A stretch of DNA of 64,000 bases, taken from the NCBI RefSeq assembly GCF_958295425.1, contig NC_081142.1:4854917-4918916 (forward strand), in the 5' to 3' direction. A program made the translations under genes and the position numbers. This DNA comes from Solea solea (lineage: Eukaryota > Chordata > Actinopteri > Pleuronectiformes > Soleidae). Shown piece after piece: positions 33,701 to 46,700 of this stretch (position 1 is the first letter of the stretch; every line of letters starts with the position of its first letter). The notes under the pieces are model-generated. The model had not been told where the DNA came from and did no database searches. It saw only the letters and a list, made by a program, of their open reading frames with translations.

Positions 33701-36700
33701 CTGTACTCCAGTGAAGGCTTGCTGGAGAGTGTCAGCGGCGCTGGGGCTCTGGGTGGAGTAGGGTGGCAGGCCATTGGTGTACACGGTCTCCACGGCAGGA
33801 TGTCCGTTGGGCTGATGAGGGATGCCAGTGAATCCGTTGACAATGGGTGTGACAATGCTGGGCACGCCGGAGGCTGGTGGAGAACTGAGGCCTGCGGGGA
33901 AAAGAAGATTTCACTGTTATTGGATCAGGAGAATTCCATCTGTGTGGCTATACAGATTATTAGTGTACACAAAGATATGCTTCCCCGTGGAGCACAAAGA
34001 GTAAAGACATGCACACACACACACACACACACCCACAAGCAGATAAACACACGCACACAAAGCTCGTGACCTGAAGCTATACTGCATTTCGTCTCTAATG
34101 CAAGGACACGGCTCTGATGCGAGTCTGTCACATATCTGCCATTTGTCGTGACACATCCTGCAGGAAGGCTGGGAAGTCAACCTGTGAAAAATGAGCCTGT
34201 CTGTAGTGTTTGTGCGATACCCTGCTGGCTCCCACTGCTCAAGATGATGAAACCACTATGCAACTTCGGAGAGGGAGGGCAAGAAAAAAAAGATCTGGAC
34301 TAGATAGGAGGGGATTACAGATGGAGATTTGCTTGAATGAACAGGTAGAAAAAAAACACAAATACGGCTCTTTACTTTTATACACCATAAAAGAGACGAA
34401 ATAACAACAGTTGGCAGTTTGACGAATGGGGGGGTCATAACATGTATGGCACACGCCTGAAAGGCAGATGCACGACGGTTCATGAGTGGAATTGAAATTG
34501 GATGCTCCCTGTCCTCCCTCATTCAATGCATTTTAAAAGGACACTCCTTTAGAAAGTGTTTCCAATTATGCCGTGAACGTCAAAGTACCCATTTTGAGCA
34601 GAGTCTCACTGTGTGATGGTCTCTCTAAAACGGCTGCTCCGTGGCAAAGCATCCAAGCTCGTTGAAGTACTGCTCCCCCGAGGACCACCTCTCAATCTGG
34701 AAAACCTCGCTCTGATTGGACAGAAAGCCTGGGTTGTCACGGAAACCCTCCAGCATGCCATATCCCTACAATCTGGTGCCTCAGTAAAGAACCCCCCTGT
34801 GAGAGGTGGTCCAGATAGGGTGAACGATCACATCCAGTATACACATAATGTGTGCTGAAATTTATGCTAATACAACAATAAATACGTCTGTATATCACAT
34901 GCTGAAAACTTGTAGTAAAATCTTCCACATATCCAAATGGGACTGCCTTCATCCTCTCCTTATACCTTTCCAAGTTTCCAAGCATTTAAGTTATGAGGAG
35001 ACTGACAGTAAGGTCTACTGCCGCAGTGACCAGGGGAATTATCCAGGTCCAGTGAGAGCTGTTGTGTCTTTTGCACTGGTTTCCTTTTTTCTCTCTCTTT
35101 TTTTTTTTTTGAAGCCTCCCCACGATTGCTTGTTTCCTGTGGAGCTGTGATGAATTAGACTGCAGCTTCAGCCTATTCTCCTACCAGGACCCAAGAGACT
35201 GCCGCTCCTATTCTGAGGACGAGAGACAGCCAGTCTGCTCGGGCCACACACACTTTACTGTACCACCAGATAATGCACCCTCTCCATCATCAGGCAAATT
35301 CATTTTCCAAGGCTTTGCAGGGCTGTGGGAGTGTGTGTCTATGTAAGTACGGCAGTTATAGAGGTGGCAGGAGTGCTATATTGTGTGGACACCTTTCATG
35401 CAATTACATACGTTCAAAGGTCAGCGGGTTGGACATGAGGTGAACACATGGCACAAGTAACAGACTGGCTCCACTGACTCACTCCCGGTTATCGTGATGG
35501 AGGAGTCACAGCAGGGGAAAAAGCACACAAGTCATACATGTGATAAAACAGCATTCATGCTAAAGTGAATGCTGAAAAATATGACAGAAACGTGGTGAGG
35601 TCACGATACAGGGGGGAGGGAAAGACAATAAGCAACACCATGCCCAATAAAACAATGATTACATGAGGGAGAAATGTATGTATCCTCACTGTCACAATGG
35701 CCGAACATCCAAGTGGAGCAGATCCTGGAAATGCTCTCCTCAGTAGTAATGGGTAAGTATTTCCTACTATCCTGAACTAGAAAATAACAAGACATTTTCA
35801 TTTTATACTTCAGTGGACATGTAGTTCTGGCATTGCATTGTGGAAAATTGTATTCATAGCCTGTTTACAATGCACACACACACACACACACACAAGTGCA
35901 GATATACATGTCGGGGTGCGCTGAGTGTGAATTGGTCTGTAATAATGACATGTTGTTCCTCACTCTGAGGCTGAATGGGAAGCTATAGGACAACAGATTA
36001 CATATTCTATGCAGCAAGCACTTAACCATCACCTCTGCTCTCTTATTAGTGAAAGAAAAAAGTAGCAATACTAAATAATATGTCTATGTGTATGTCACAT
36101 ATATTGATGTTATGCAAGGTGAATTACACTGATATTCTTGCAGGCTGCTCCTGTGAGGTGGGAGAACTGTTGATTTGCTATGTGCCACGATTGCCTCCAG
36201 AGAGGAGTCTTCACATATTTATTATGCTAATTATGCATTCAAATATACAAGAAATGCTATACCCATACTGGTGAGTGCAGTCATTATCAGCACAAGGACC
36301 GCCTTTCGCTGGGGCAAGTAATAAGCAGTCAAAACAGATGCTTTCATCTAACTGATTTAAAATGTCATGCATTAAGACTCAGATAAAAATGTCTGTCTGA
36401 TTCTGAAATGGTGAATAATAAATCTGAGTATGGGAAGTGAAGCTTTTTCAAAGGCACTCTATGTGCCAAAATAAAAACTCACGGTATTCAACATCACTTT
36501 GAATACCGTCCCTTAGGTTACTGATAAATACTTGAACATTTGAGCAAATAAAATGTGACATAAAATGAATGTGTTTGTGAAATAATGTGCCCCTACTTTG
36601 TGACACTCACATTTTTTATCTACTAAACATTTAAACGCTCATCAAAATGCAAATGAATGCAAATTGCATTCTGTGTTAGACACAGACTCTTTCTTACCAA

Positions 36701-39700
36701 TAATGTCACACACAACCACTTGTAGGGTCTATAAGGTGCTTCCACTTAGAAGCCTTGAAAGTCTGTTTTCTTAATTTGCGTCCTACTCTGAGGGCTGTTG
36801 TTTTGATGTCAAACTAACACATTTACTGCAATATGAAACATTGTTTTGCAGAGATGAAATCACATCAGTGTCTGAATTCATCTATTAGATTTAAAATACA
36901 TTCATTGGCTTCATTGATGCCCTTGTTCACGTTTGTGAGATGCAGTTGTATGTTGACGAGGCAACTCTATTTGGCTTTGCTTTATATCATCTGTGGCTGA
37001 AGTGTGACTTAATAAATGAATACATTTACCCAGGCATTTCATAGCCAGTGAGGAAAACTAATACATATATATTTAAATCACTATCCGAAGTCAATGATGC
37101 TCTTTAGAATCTGCACTTCAGTCATCACATCCACTAAGAACCGTGAACAGTAATCAGCAAGCTGTCAAGGCCCTCAGCTTTGAGCTTGAACAAAAGCCGC
37201 AACTCAACTGACGTGAGCTATAATCTATAACACACATGAAAGCAGTATCTCTGATTGAACATCGTGCACTTATGAAGATTTCACCTTAGTCTTTTTGAAA
37301 GTACCTAAAAGGAAAGCGCAAATAACAAGGACAATGTTTGTTTTCCCTGCAGTCACGGTCGCAAAGCCAACAGTGAATCTCCAAGTCATTTTACCTCCAC
37401 CATAAACCAGACACTGGATTATTTGTCTCCTTCCAATCTCACCAGATATCCTTGGACACAAGTTTCCTTTTAACACAGTTTTACTGACATTTAAATATAA
37501 ATGTATTAAATTCATTACAAAAAAGTGGTAGTAGAATATTTCCTCCCTCACTGTGATGTTTCGTAGGAGATTTGACAGGTAAAGACAGGTAAAGTGGATG
37601 ATGTAATTAAAAGATGACTCAAATGAAACAGTCAATTATCCTTAAAAGAAATGTTTAGAGAATGTGAAACATTTTTTTTTGATATTTTTATACGGACACA
37701 AATGTGAAACCAAAAGTGAAACTTTAACCATTAATCATTAGTACAAATTACAGCAACTTTCCACATGACTGTCTCTAAAACGAATACTGTCTGCTTCACA
37801 CCTGAGGCCAGTGTACATACAACGACCAAACCAGTGTGTCTGACTTTCAGACCCCTGGACAGAGCAGATGGACTCTGAAGCTCTGCTGCTCGTGCAGAGC
37901 TGTTTTTGCTCACACTGACCAGATTTGATCCAAGCGATTGCTGTAGCTGCACTTACACACACCAGGGGCAGAAAAGCCTTCACAGACCAGCTCTATTCCA
38001 CTCCTGGGATTTGTTGTGATTCTGATGCAATGGGCCTCATTTAAAGTGAAAGCAGGCATAACTGAGGAAAAATGACCCTTTGTGCGACTGGACATGTTTC
38101 ATAGTTGATATATTTACCCTTGGAGATAAAACTCTTGGGGAAGGGAAGAAAAAAACCCTCGCAGACAGCATCTATGATTTGAGAAGGACTATAAGCTGGA
38201 GGTCACACCATCAATTAAGACACACAGGTGTTCATGTGGCTCTCGACACAGTATAGCACTACATTTTCATTTCAAATAGTTTGGATGTGACACTGCTGGA
38301 AATCTGCCTCCAGCATTTGTTTGGTGCAGAATTGGACATTAAATATAATGTGTCTCTATGACATGTTGGATGCGTCATGGACGACAGGTGCACATACTGA
38401 GAAAGATTACTATGTCCAACAGCTCATTAGTTTCATGGTGATTGTCACAATGGAAGTGTTGCACGTCAATGTTGCAATCATGCACGCCTCCAGCAAGGAT
38501 GGAGGAAAAAACACACACACACCGCAATCTGTCTGCGAGTCTCTGGATGTGAAGCATGTGCAGTATATTCTGTGTAACATGGGCTTTTGCATATCGTTAC
38601 AATGCAACCGCAGGCATAGCCACAGACATCTCGTCCAAACAAAGCGTCTGACACTCAGGGCCCTGTTTAAACGATCTGTAAAGTATGTGGTTCAAGTGTA
38701 TTTGGGTGTGTCCAACTTAATTTATGCTAATTACATGGTGCATCATCTTGCCGCAGACTGAGCTGCAAGGCTGCAAGGGGGGTTCTATTCAGTGTCCAAA
38801 ATATTCCTAGGTGTGTTTTGGGCATAACATCAATAAAGCCAATCAGAGTTTCACTTTTCATTCCCTTTAAAAGCCACCTGTGCCTGGTGCATTGCTATTT
38901 AAGTGGTGAGTGCAGGAAACTGGAGAAGTAAACGATTGTCTGAAGCAGACTGATCTGCTTGTGCAACCTCACGCACGAGCACTTCCCAGTGGGTCAGTTC
39001 TGTTTGGGCAGCGAGCGATGTGGGTAAAGCAAGGGAGACTAACAGCTGATAAAGCACTAAGAAAGCAGCAAGAAAAGCTTAATGAACTTAAAAGGAATGG
39101 CCCAAAGTCAGAATAAGAGTTGATCAGACAATAGTAAACACATGCTTCAGTGTATGCACAGACACACAGGTACATGTGGGAGAAGGGACGGGGTTCGAGA
39201 AGTGTTTCGTAATCCTAAACCCTCGGCCCTGCATGTTTGAGATATTTCCCTATACTCCAACACATCTGATTCAAATCAATTATCAGGTTTTTGCAGAGCT
39301 TGATGATGAGCTGACCACTTGAATCAGGTGTTTCACAGCAGGGAAATATGCAGGACAGTGGGTTGCCAGGACCAGGATTAAGAGAAAGGGTTTGATCAAC
39401 TCAAGGAGGAAGTAACTGATGAGGAAGAAGAGTAGGAGAAGGCACTGAAGCGCATCTCCATCCACTGATTTCAGACCAGGTTTTTGTTGGTCAATGGCGC
39501 TGTGGCTTTCAGCTGCAGAGAGTACTGTGCTAAATATGCACCTGACCACCAAGTGCGGTTGCTACCTGCACAGCGTGGGCGTGGGGGGTTTTGCTCCGGG
39601 TGTTAGATAGAGCACTCCACACATTCACGGCAGGTCTCTTTCCGCTTCTCTCTCTCTCTCTTTTCCTAAACCCTTATTTTGTTAAACTTTTTATTTCTTC

Positions 39701-41005
39701 TGCAGCGCTCAGGGAGCAGCACCTGGTGAACATTATTTTCAAAAAGCATCATCATGCATCATTGTAAGGAAACATGCTCTAATCAGCTGAGCCATCTGGC
39801 AAACGGCTTATGCACCATCAAGCTTAAATGCTTTGCATCTGTTGATCAAATGGATGTCTCATTGTTTTCAGAGTAACACCCTTAACCTCTGAGCCTCTGC
39901 ACCACGGCCTGCTGTCACAAACAAGAGGACTTAATGTTGTAGAGGTTATACTGATCATTTAAATAAAAGATTAATGTCATCTTCATCATTAACCTGTCAT
40001 TAGAGGCTTACCTACATACTGAGCATAATGTGTTATTTAGCAAAGCAGCAGTGTAGCTATCGCTTTGCTAAAGGAGACACTGACCTTTTTATCCTTAACG
40101 GTCTTTTTTGATACAGCTACCAAATGTATGAATTTGTAGAGTTGTTTTGAGCTCTAATTTGTTTGATGAGATTACTTAATGCATGACTCAAACCTCTGTC
40201 GGTCACAGCAGCAGAAAAGCACTCAAAAAACAGACTCTGATATTGCAATTAATTATTCCACTGACTCATTAGACATTCTACAGTCTCTCAGTAGTGTCAG
40301 GGTCTACTTATAGAGACAGTTTGGCCAGTAATGTTATATATTCCTTGAACAGACTCTAAATAAGTCATACCCACAAGTGTGAAGGGGAGATAAATGTGTA
40401 CACCAAATCATCAAGCCAGACTACCAATCCTGCCGCTGCTGGCAGCAACAGTCAAATTAATGAATGAAGAAATTGGAAGTAAAACATTTCATATTTATGG
40501 CAGTCCTTGAAATTTTACAAAAGCCATGCTTGTTCTCAAGGATGAATAATAAATTATATTACATTCAATAATAAAAGGTAATTGTGTCCGAACGCAGATA
40601 AATGGCACAATTTCACACACAGATTCAGACACTTATTACTTTTCCCCTCTGTCTCTGAATGGCAAGCATAAACATATTTCAGTCTCTTGCCAACTGATAT
40701 GAAATGACTTAAAATATTTATAGACGTCTAAACTATTTGTTCAGATGTTAACAATAGCTAAGAGAAATAATTTTTTTGACTAATTTTAGCTTTGCACAGC
40801 CATTCTTCTTAAGACACTGAATTATCCCTAACCTTAATCATATCAACTTAATTCCTTACCCTAACCTTAACCTCTATAACCCAACAAATCTTAACCTTAA
40901 ACTTAACCAGTTCTTTAGAAATGCCTCATTAAAACCAGGTTTTCGTCTCCATGAGGACTACTGGTCCTGGTCAGCGTTTATGTCAGAAAATATCCCAAAG
41001 AGGTA

Positions 41006-41048
<43 letters not shown>

Positions 41049-41567
41049 CACAGACTGAGCTCCTTGCAATACAGTTGCACTATCTTTCATCAGCACTATT
41101 GTGCAGCAAAATACAGGTATGCATGCTGAACACAAAGATTTGAATTACCTTGCCATCAGTGCTTTACCCATCAAAATAAGAGCTTCTCAGCAAAGACCAA
41201 GCTGCACTTTTAATCACTGTCTGATTGGTCATACACACCCAGAAATGCACTCTTTGTGCTGAAAACTTCAGGGTGAATATGTAAGAAATGCTACTCTTCT
41301 CCAGATATGCAGCTTGATGTTGAAAATGATAAACTATACTATATAAATATGGATTTAGATGGATACATGTTTGATTTAAAAAGTTATACAGTTGGTTTTT
41401 GCTTCAATTGCTAACAAGCATTGATCAATATTGAAGGTACTTTTTCAAACGTCTCTACACAGTCTGTATTTCCAACATTTTATGTTCATCTCAAGCTGAG
41501 GAAAATCAGAATAAAATTTACAGTAATATGACCTTTCTTTCTTTCTCTCTTTCTTTCTTTCTTTCTC

Positions 41568-41630
<63 letters not shown>

Positions 41631-42311
41631 GTATTTCTTTCTTTCTTACAAACGGAGCAGCTAATTTGTAGCAGAACAACTTAAATAGGCATTGTTACAC
41701 TGATGATGCCCCCCCCCCCCCCTCACTCTCTCTCTCTCTCTCTCACTGATTGGTCTAAAGTTACCAAAGTCATCACCTTAAAAACTCAATACTGCAGTGT
41801 AGACAAAGTAGGTGAGCAGAGCACAACAAAGACTTGGATACTCTATTATTTATTTCAGCTTGTGCTTTTGTTGAGTTGAGAATCTTGAAGTTTCCTCTGT
41901 CTCAAGGAAAATGAAGCACTGCTGAGTAAGCAAATGTTATGCAGTGGGTAGGTATTTCAAAGTCTTTCTTTTTCCTCTGTAATGTATCTGCATGGGAGGT
42001 GTTTGTTATGGAAAACAAAACCAACTGCATGCAGATCATGTGCAAGTGCTTCAAAGCACAAGGTCAAAATACTACGGGGAAATTAGTGCCTTATCTGTAA
42101 ACTCACTTATTGATATTCCTTATTCGACTCTGCTCTATCCACAAATATTTTCGGCGTGCACAAACAACATCAACATGCAAATCCCACTGAATGTATTTTT
42201 TCATCTCAGTCTATCTTTTTCTCCAGTGGAATAATTTTGGATTACCAGGAAACAGGCACTCTTTCTTTTGGCCTCACTGTAGCTCTACTCTTTTTTATTC
42301 TCATGCTGCGA

Positions 42312-42346
<35 letters not shown>

Positions 42347-43741
42347 TACTCATACAGGCATTATCAAAAATACCCCACAGCAAAAGCACCTGCACGTACA
42401 AACACACACTGACAGTAAGACCTAAATACGAGTTTACAAGAGACCTTGGTCCTCGCATTCCTAATCTCACCTACTTGACAAACAAAGGCACAAACACACA
42501 CTTAGATGAGCTAAAGAAAGGAAACTGAGTGCTCACCAAGGGTATGATGAAACTCACCCGACACCGGGGTCATGGGAGTGGGTGGGAGGCTGTTGATGTT
42601 GAGCGCCCCCATCTGGTGGATCTGCGTGGCAGGGAACGCCACGCTCGGTGTGAGGTAACCTCCGTGACTTGCTGCCATGATGGCTGCCTGCTGCTGCATG
42701 AGCTAAAGAAGAGGGACACGGAGAGATGTGTGGAGGGAAGGAGGGTTGCATGGGATGTGAAGGAGAGCAGGAGGGAGAACAGGGTGCAGCAGATGTGAGG
42801 GGAGGACAGATGGTAATAACAATATTATAAGTTGAGAGGGAGTCAGACAAAGACGGGAGAGGAGAAGCAGGAGTAAAGAGAGAAACATAGCGAGCAGAGG
42901 GAGGGATGTATGTTGAGGTTGATGGATGGATAGTGCATGGGAAGTACATGGAAAGTAGAGCAGAATAAAAGAAAGGGAAGAAAAAAGAAGCCTGTCAACC
43001 TATGTTTAGTGAAACTGTCTATCCCCACAGCTGGAAGCCTGTCACCAGCTACAGAAACAATTTAATAGCTGTCTCTTGGGCTCATACAAATCAAGAAACT
43101 GACATGTTCACATTATCTCTGTGCATAGGGAACTGGCAAACTTTTCAGAAGAGCTGAAATGCTTTTTCTTTACAGTTATTAAAACTTCACAATATTCTGT
43201 TTGGCTGTATAGAAATGCCACAGGCATCTCCCAGTCTCTGCTGTTTTTCCCTGGACTCATCTTTAATTTTTCTGATGTCTTTGTAATGATTGCCACTTGT
43301 AGCCCAACATGTATTTGGGGTTTGGATTAGCTTTGTTTTATAATTCAGTCAGAATACCACCAGGCCTGTCTCTGGATTACTTTTTTGACAAAATAGAAGG
43401 CATTTTTCAAAATGAACACATTTGAGGTTGGAAAATCATTGCATAACCACAGTCTTAGTGTTATCTGTAAAGCTGATTTAGAAACAACAATCAGTATGTT
43501 TTCATGCGCAGTGTAGTGTCAATATCCCGTTCAGCTTGTTAGCATTCGGCAGTTTTCGATTTAGCTGGCAGCTAGTTGTTAGTAGTTTGAGCGCAAATCC
43601 TACAATCCATGAACTTTGAAATATTAAATTATTTGAACTTACAGAGCACAAACTCAGTCTCCTTATCCAAAATGCCTAGATTTCACCACATTTTTCATGC
43701 CGTTGTGTTTTCTTCTTTGGAATGGGGTTTTCTATTATTTG

Positions 43742-43782
<41 letters not shown>

Positions 43783-46700
43783 ATATCAAACCCGGGTGGC
43801 TACGGAGCATGAGCAGAATGCCCAGGCCAGCTTGAACTACAGGTACAGTATACATGCAGTAGAAATTTGACCCCCACTCACATTATCTAGGTGTGTTAGT
43901 GTGAGTTTGAGAAATATGATTTTATACAATTGCAGTTGAGGTAACATTTTACATGTGTTTTGAAAGTCCAGTTTTAGTCAATTGTGATCTTTGTTAAGTG
44001 CTTTAAACATATCAGTGACTCCAGGATTATCAGTCATTAAAATTGCATTTTTTTAACGGTACAACATGGCTACAAAATAAAATGTGAATAATACAGTCTA
44101 TAACCACTCAGAGGAATTTCAATGGCAGTTGATTTTCACCCCTTGGACTGTCCCACAAAGAGATAAAATAAATAGGCTTTCATTCACTCTGCATTTATTC
44201 TCGGGTATGAAGTGAAAAGCGAGAAATGAAACTATTTTCCATCAAATGCAGCCCACAGCGTGTTTATTCAAATGCATAGGACATGCCAACACGCACCACT
44301 GCCCTGCACTGTGCTCACACACATACGCACAACAAGCATAGAGAGACTATTTGAGTTTCCGCACTCAGCTTAAATTCTCCCTGAGCAAACCACATGCTGA
44401 ATGCCTAATTCAGAAGAAAATCCATTATTGTACAATGGCTTTTGCAGCCTAGGAACCAATGGGTTTATTTGGGGAATCAATAATCTTTCTCTGGCTGTGT
44501 AGCTGCCCATCAGGCATGTAGACCTGCATAGCTGCTCAGTGTCAGAAGAGCTGCTGATGGCCGTGGCCTGGGACTGACTCCTATAAGCAGAAATCAAACT
44601 CTCCTGCCACTGGCACTAATGCTAATGACGATATTGCGAGACAGTGGAAGTATAGAATGCCACTCTCCCATTTACATGGTGACCCTGCAATGAAAAAGCC
44701 AATTATTTTCCCTCAGTGCCCCTGTCAGGTAACCTAAAAGCAACTGTCCCGCTGCAGAGTGCCCAATGCTGGCATCTCATCCATTAACCACATGCCTCAC
44801 CACTGCTATCTATTAACACCTTTTTTTTCATTTGCATAATTTTATTAACGTGACAAATGAGGACCATCCATTCCTTTCCACATAAGATGAATTGAGCCTT
44901 TCAGAGGGCATGGATGCAGGAGACAGCAAGGGAATAAGAAAAAAACAAAAACAAACAAAGAGGTCTAAAGGACGTGGGGCTCCCTTGCTTTGTCAATGCG
45001 GTGACTGCCCTCTTATTAGGATGTGAATAGGGCTGGACATCAGGATGAAGGGCTGAACTGGGCTGGTGTTAGAGAATAAATACACTGTCACACGACTCAT
45101 TGTTTTTTCTGTCCTTTCAAAGGCTTTGCTCACATCTTTCAATGAGCACAGGGGACTTGAGTCTAATAAGACTGTGGTCTATTCATTTGGACCCAGTGGC
45201 CTCACACAAGCAAGAGGCCTGAATGGAGTAATAATAAAGTGGAAGTGTAACCCAGTGACTTTAGAATACTAGCCTCTCTACCATTGCATGTCCTAGATAA
45301 CCCTTCTGATTCTCAAGGATAACAACGCTGGCATTCATTGATGCTTCAATCCAAATTAAATTGCAGCAAATTGGAAACTCAAGCATGTAATTACATTCAA
45401 ATGCAAACAGGCTCTAATAAAAATATTCAAATATTGACAGATATTTATTTTCATATTTCATATGCTTTTTTTTCTTTTTCTTCTATTTCAAAGCCTTTCT
45501 CTCTTTATTTCTGCGCTACATAGCAAACGTCTCTTGAGGAGAATGAGCACAAATGAGTCTTCATCATCACAGACAGACACAACCTTTTCTGCTTCCTCGT
45601 GAATAGAGAGAAACGGGGGAAGAAAAAGCTGTCAAAAACAAGGGGGACAAAAGAGATGAAAGGGAGCAAAGAAAGTTGCCCAGGCTTCAGTGGCATTCAT
45701 TTAGTGTCAGACATCTGCTTTTTTATTGCAACCTGATGGCATTACTCTCCCATGGTGCCAGCAGGCAATCACCTCTTTATCACATGGCAATTATCTCCGT
45801 AGCGCTGCTCTGTGACTCGCTGACTCTCAGAACTGTCACATGTGACCCCTTATAGACCAATCAGCCAGCAATGTAGGTAAAGAGGGAGAGAGAGAGAGCG
45901 AGAGAGAGCAAAGGGATGGAAAAATGACAGCGAGAGAAAGAGAGAGTGGGTCACTGTGGTGAACTAAAAGACTGAAGACAGAAGCTCAAGGGGCTCATTT
46001 GTAACCCCTAATGCAAACAGGCTATATTTTTCATCTCTGGTGCACTTTGTTCTGCATGTGCATGTGTGTGTAGGCACACGCAGGAGCAGTCAGGAGCTAA
46101 TCCTCACAAGTATAAGACAGCGAAACCAGGTCACACACATCACATTGTATGATTGTGAGCAGTTTGTTGTGCAGCCAAATGATGCAGTAATCTGTTCCCA
46201 TCATTTCTCGCAAGGGCTGTGCAAACGGTTTGAATGCAAGTCCCTCCAACAGGGGGAGATGTTTCCTAATGTGAGTTTACAGACATCATCTTCCCTCTCA
46301 TCCACCCACACACTGTCACTATTAGCACCAAGTTAAACCATTTTCTCTCCTCTCATTTATCTGTCTCACATGAAGCCAACAGCATCTTTTAGAGAGGCAA
46401 GAAGGGCCAAGGAGCTGGAACAGTTTTACCTCTGCTGTCCTCTGACACAACGTGTTGGTTTTCCACCTGAGGAGACCAAGTGAAGCTAAAATGGCTGTCT
46501 GTTACAAGGAGATGAGAGAGAAGTGAGAGAAGTGACTTCAAATGTACAAACCCAGTGTTTATGTCTTAAAGGGAAGTAATAAATCTGATTTTATTACTTG
46601 CATTCAGTGATTAATGGGGGAACTACAGTATTATCACTCACCACAAACACTGGGATGAAACATGGATCTCTCTCTATCACTCTCTCTCTCCGTGTCTTTC

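Larger units (their letters stand above)
33892..42557 (-). other. celf5: celf5 large intron in the linker region
   Basis: An 8666-bp intron. It holds (CA)n at 34012-34031, 35873-35894, 41008-41044 and 42313-42344; a perfect 11-bp hairpin at 36481-36509; an octamer-like block near 36140-36290; mobile-element remnants at 38610-39118 and 39215-39392; a fish AC-flanking repeat at 40823-41044; and a long (TTTC)n run at 41530-41646. No coding sequence of its own is supported. Confidence 0.8.

Noticed and set aside
33680..34069. Plus-strand 129-codon frame opposite the 201-nt celf5 exon
   Set aside because: Antisense shadow of a coding exon, with a CA repeat at its end.
38321..38761. Plus-strand 146-codon open frame
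   Set aside because: It partly overlaps a mobile-element remnant and has no recognisable domain.
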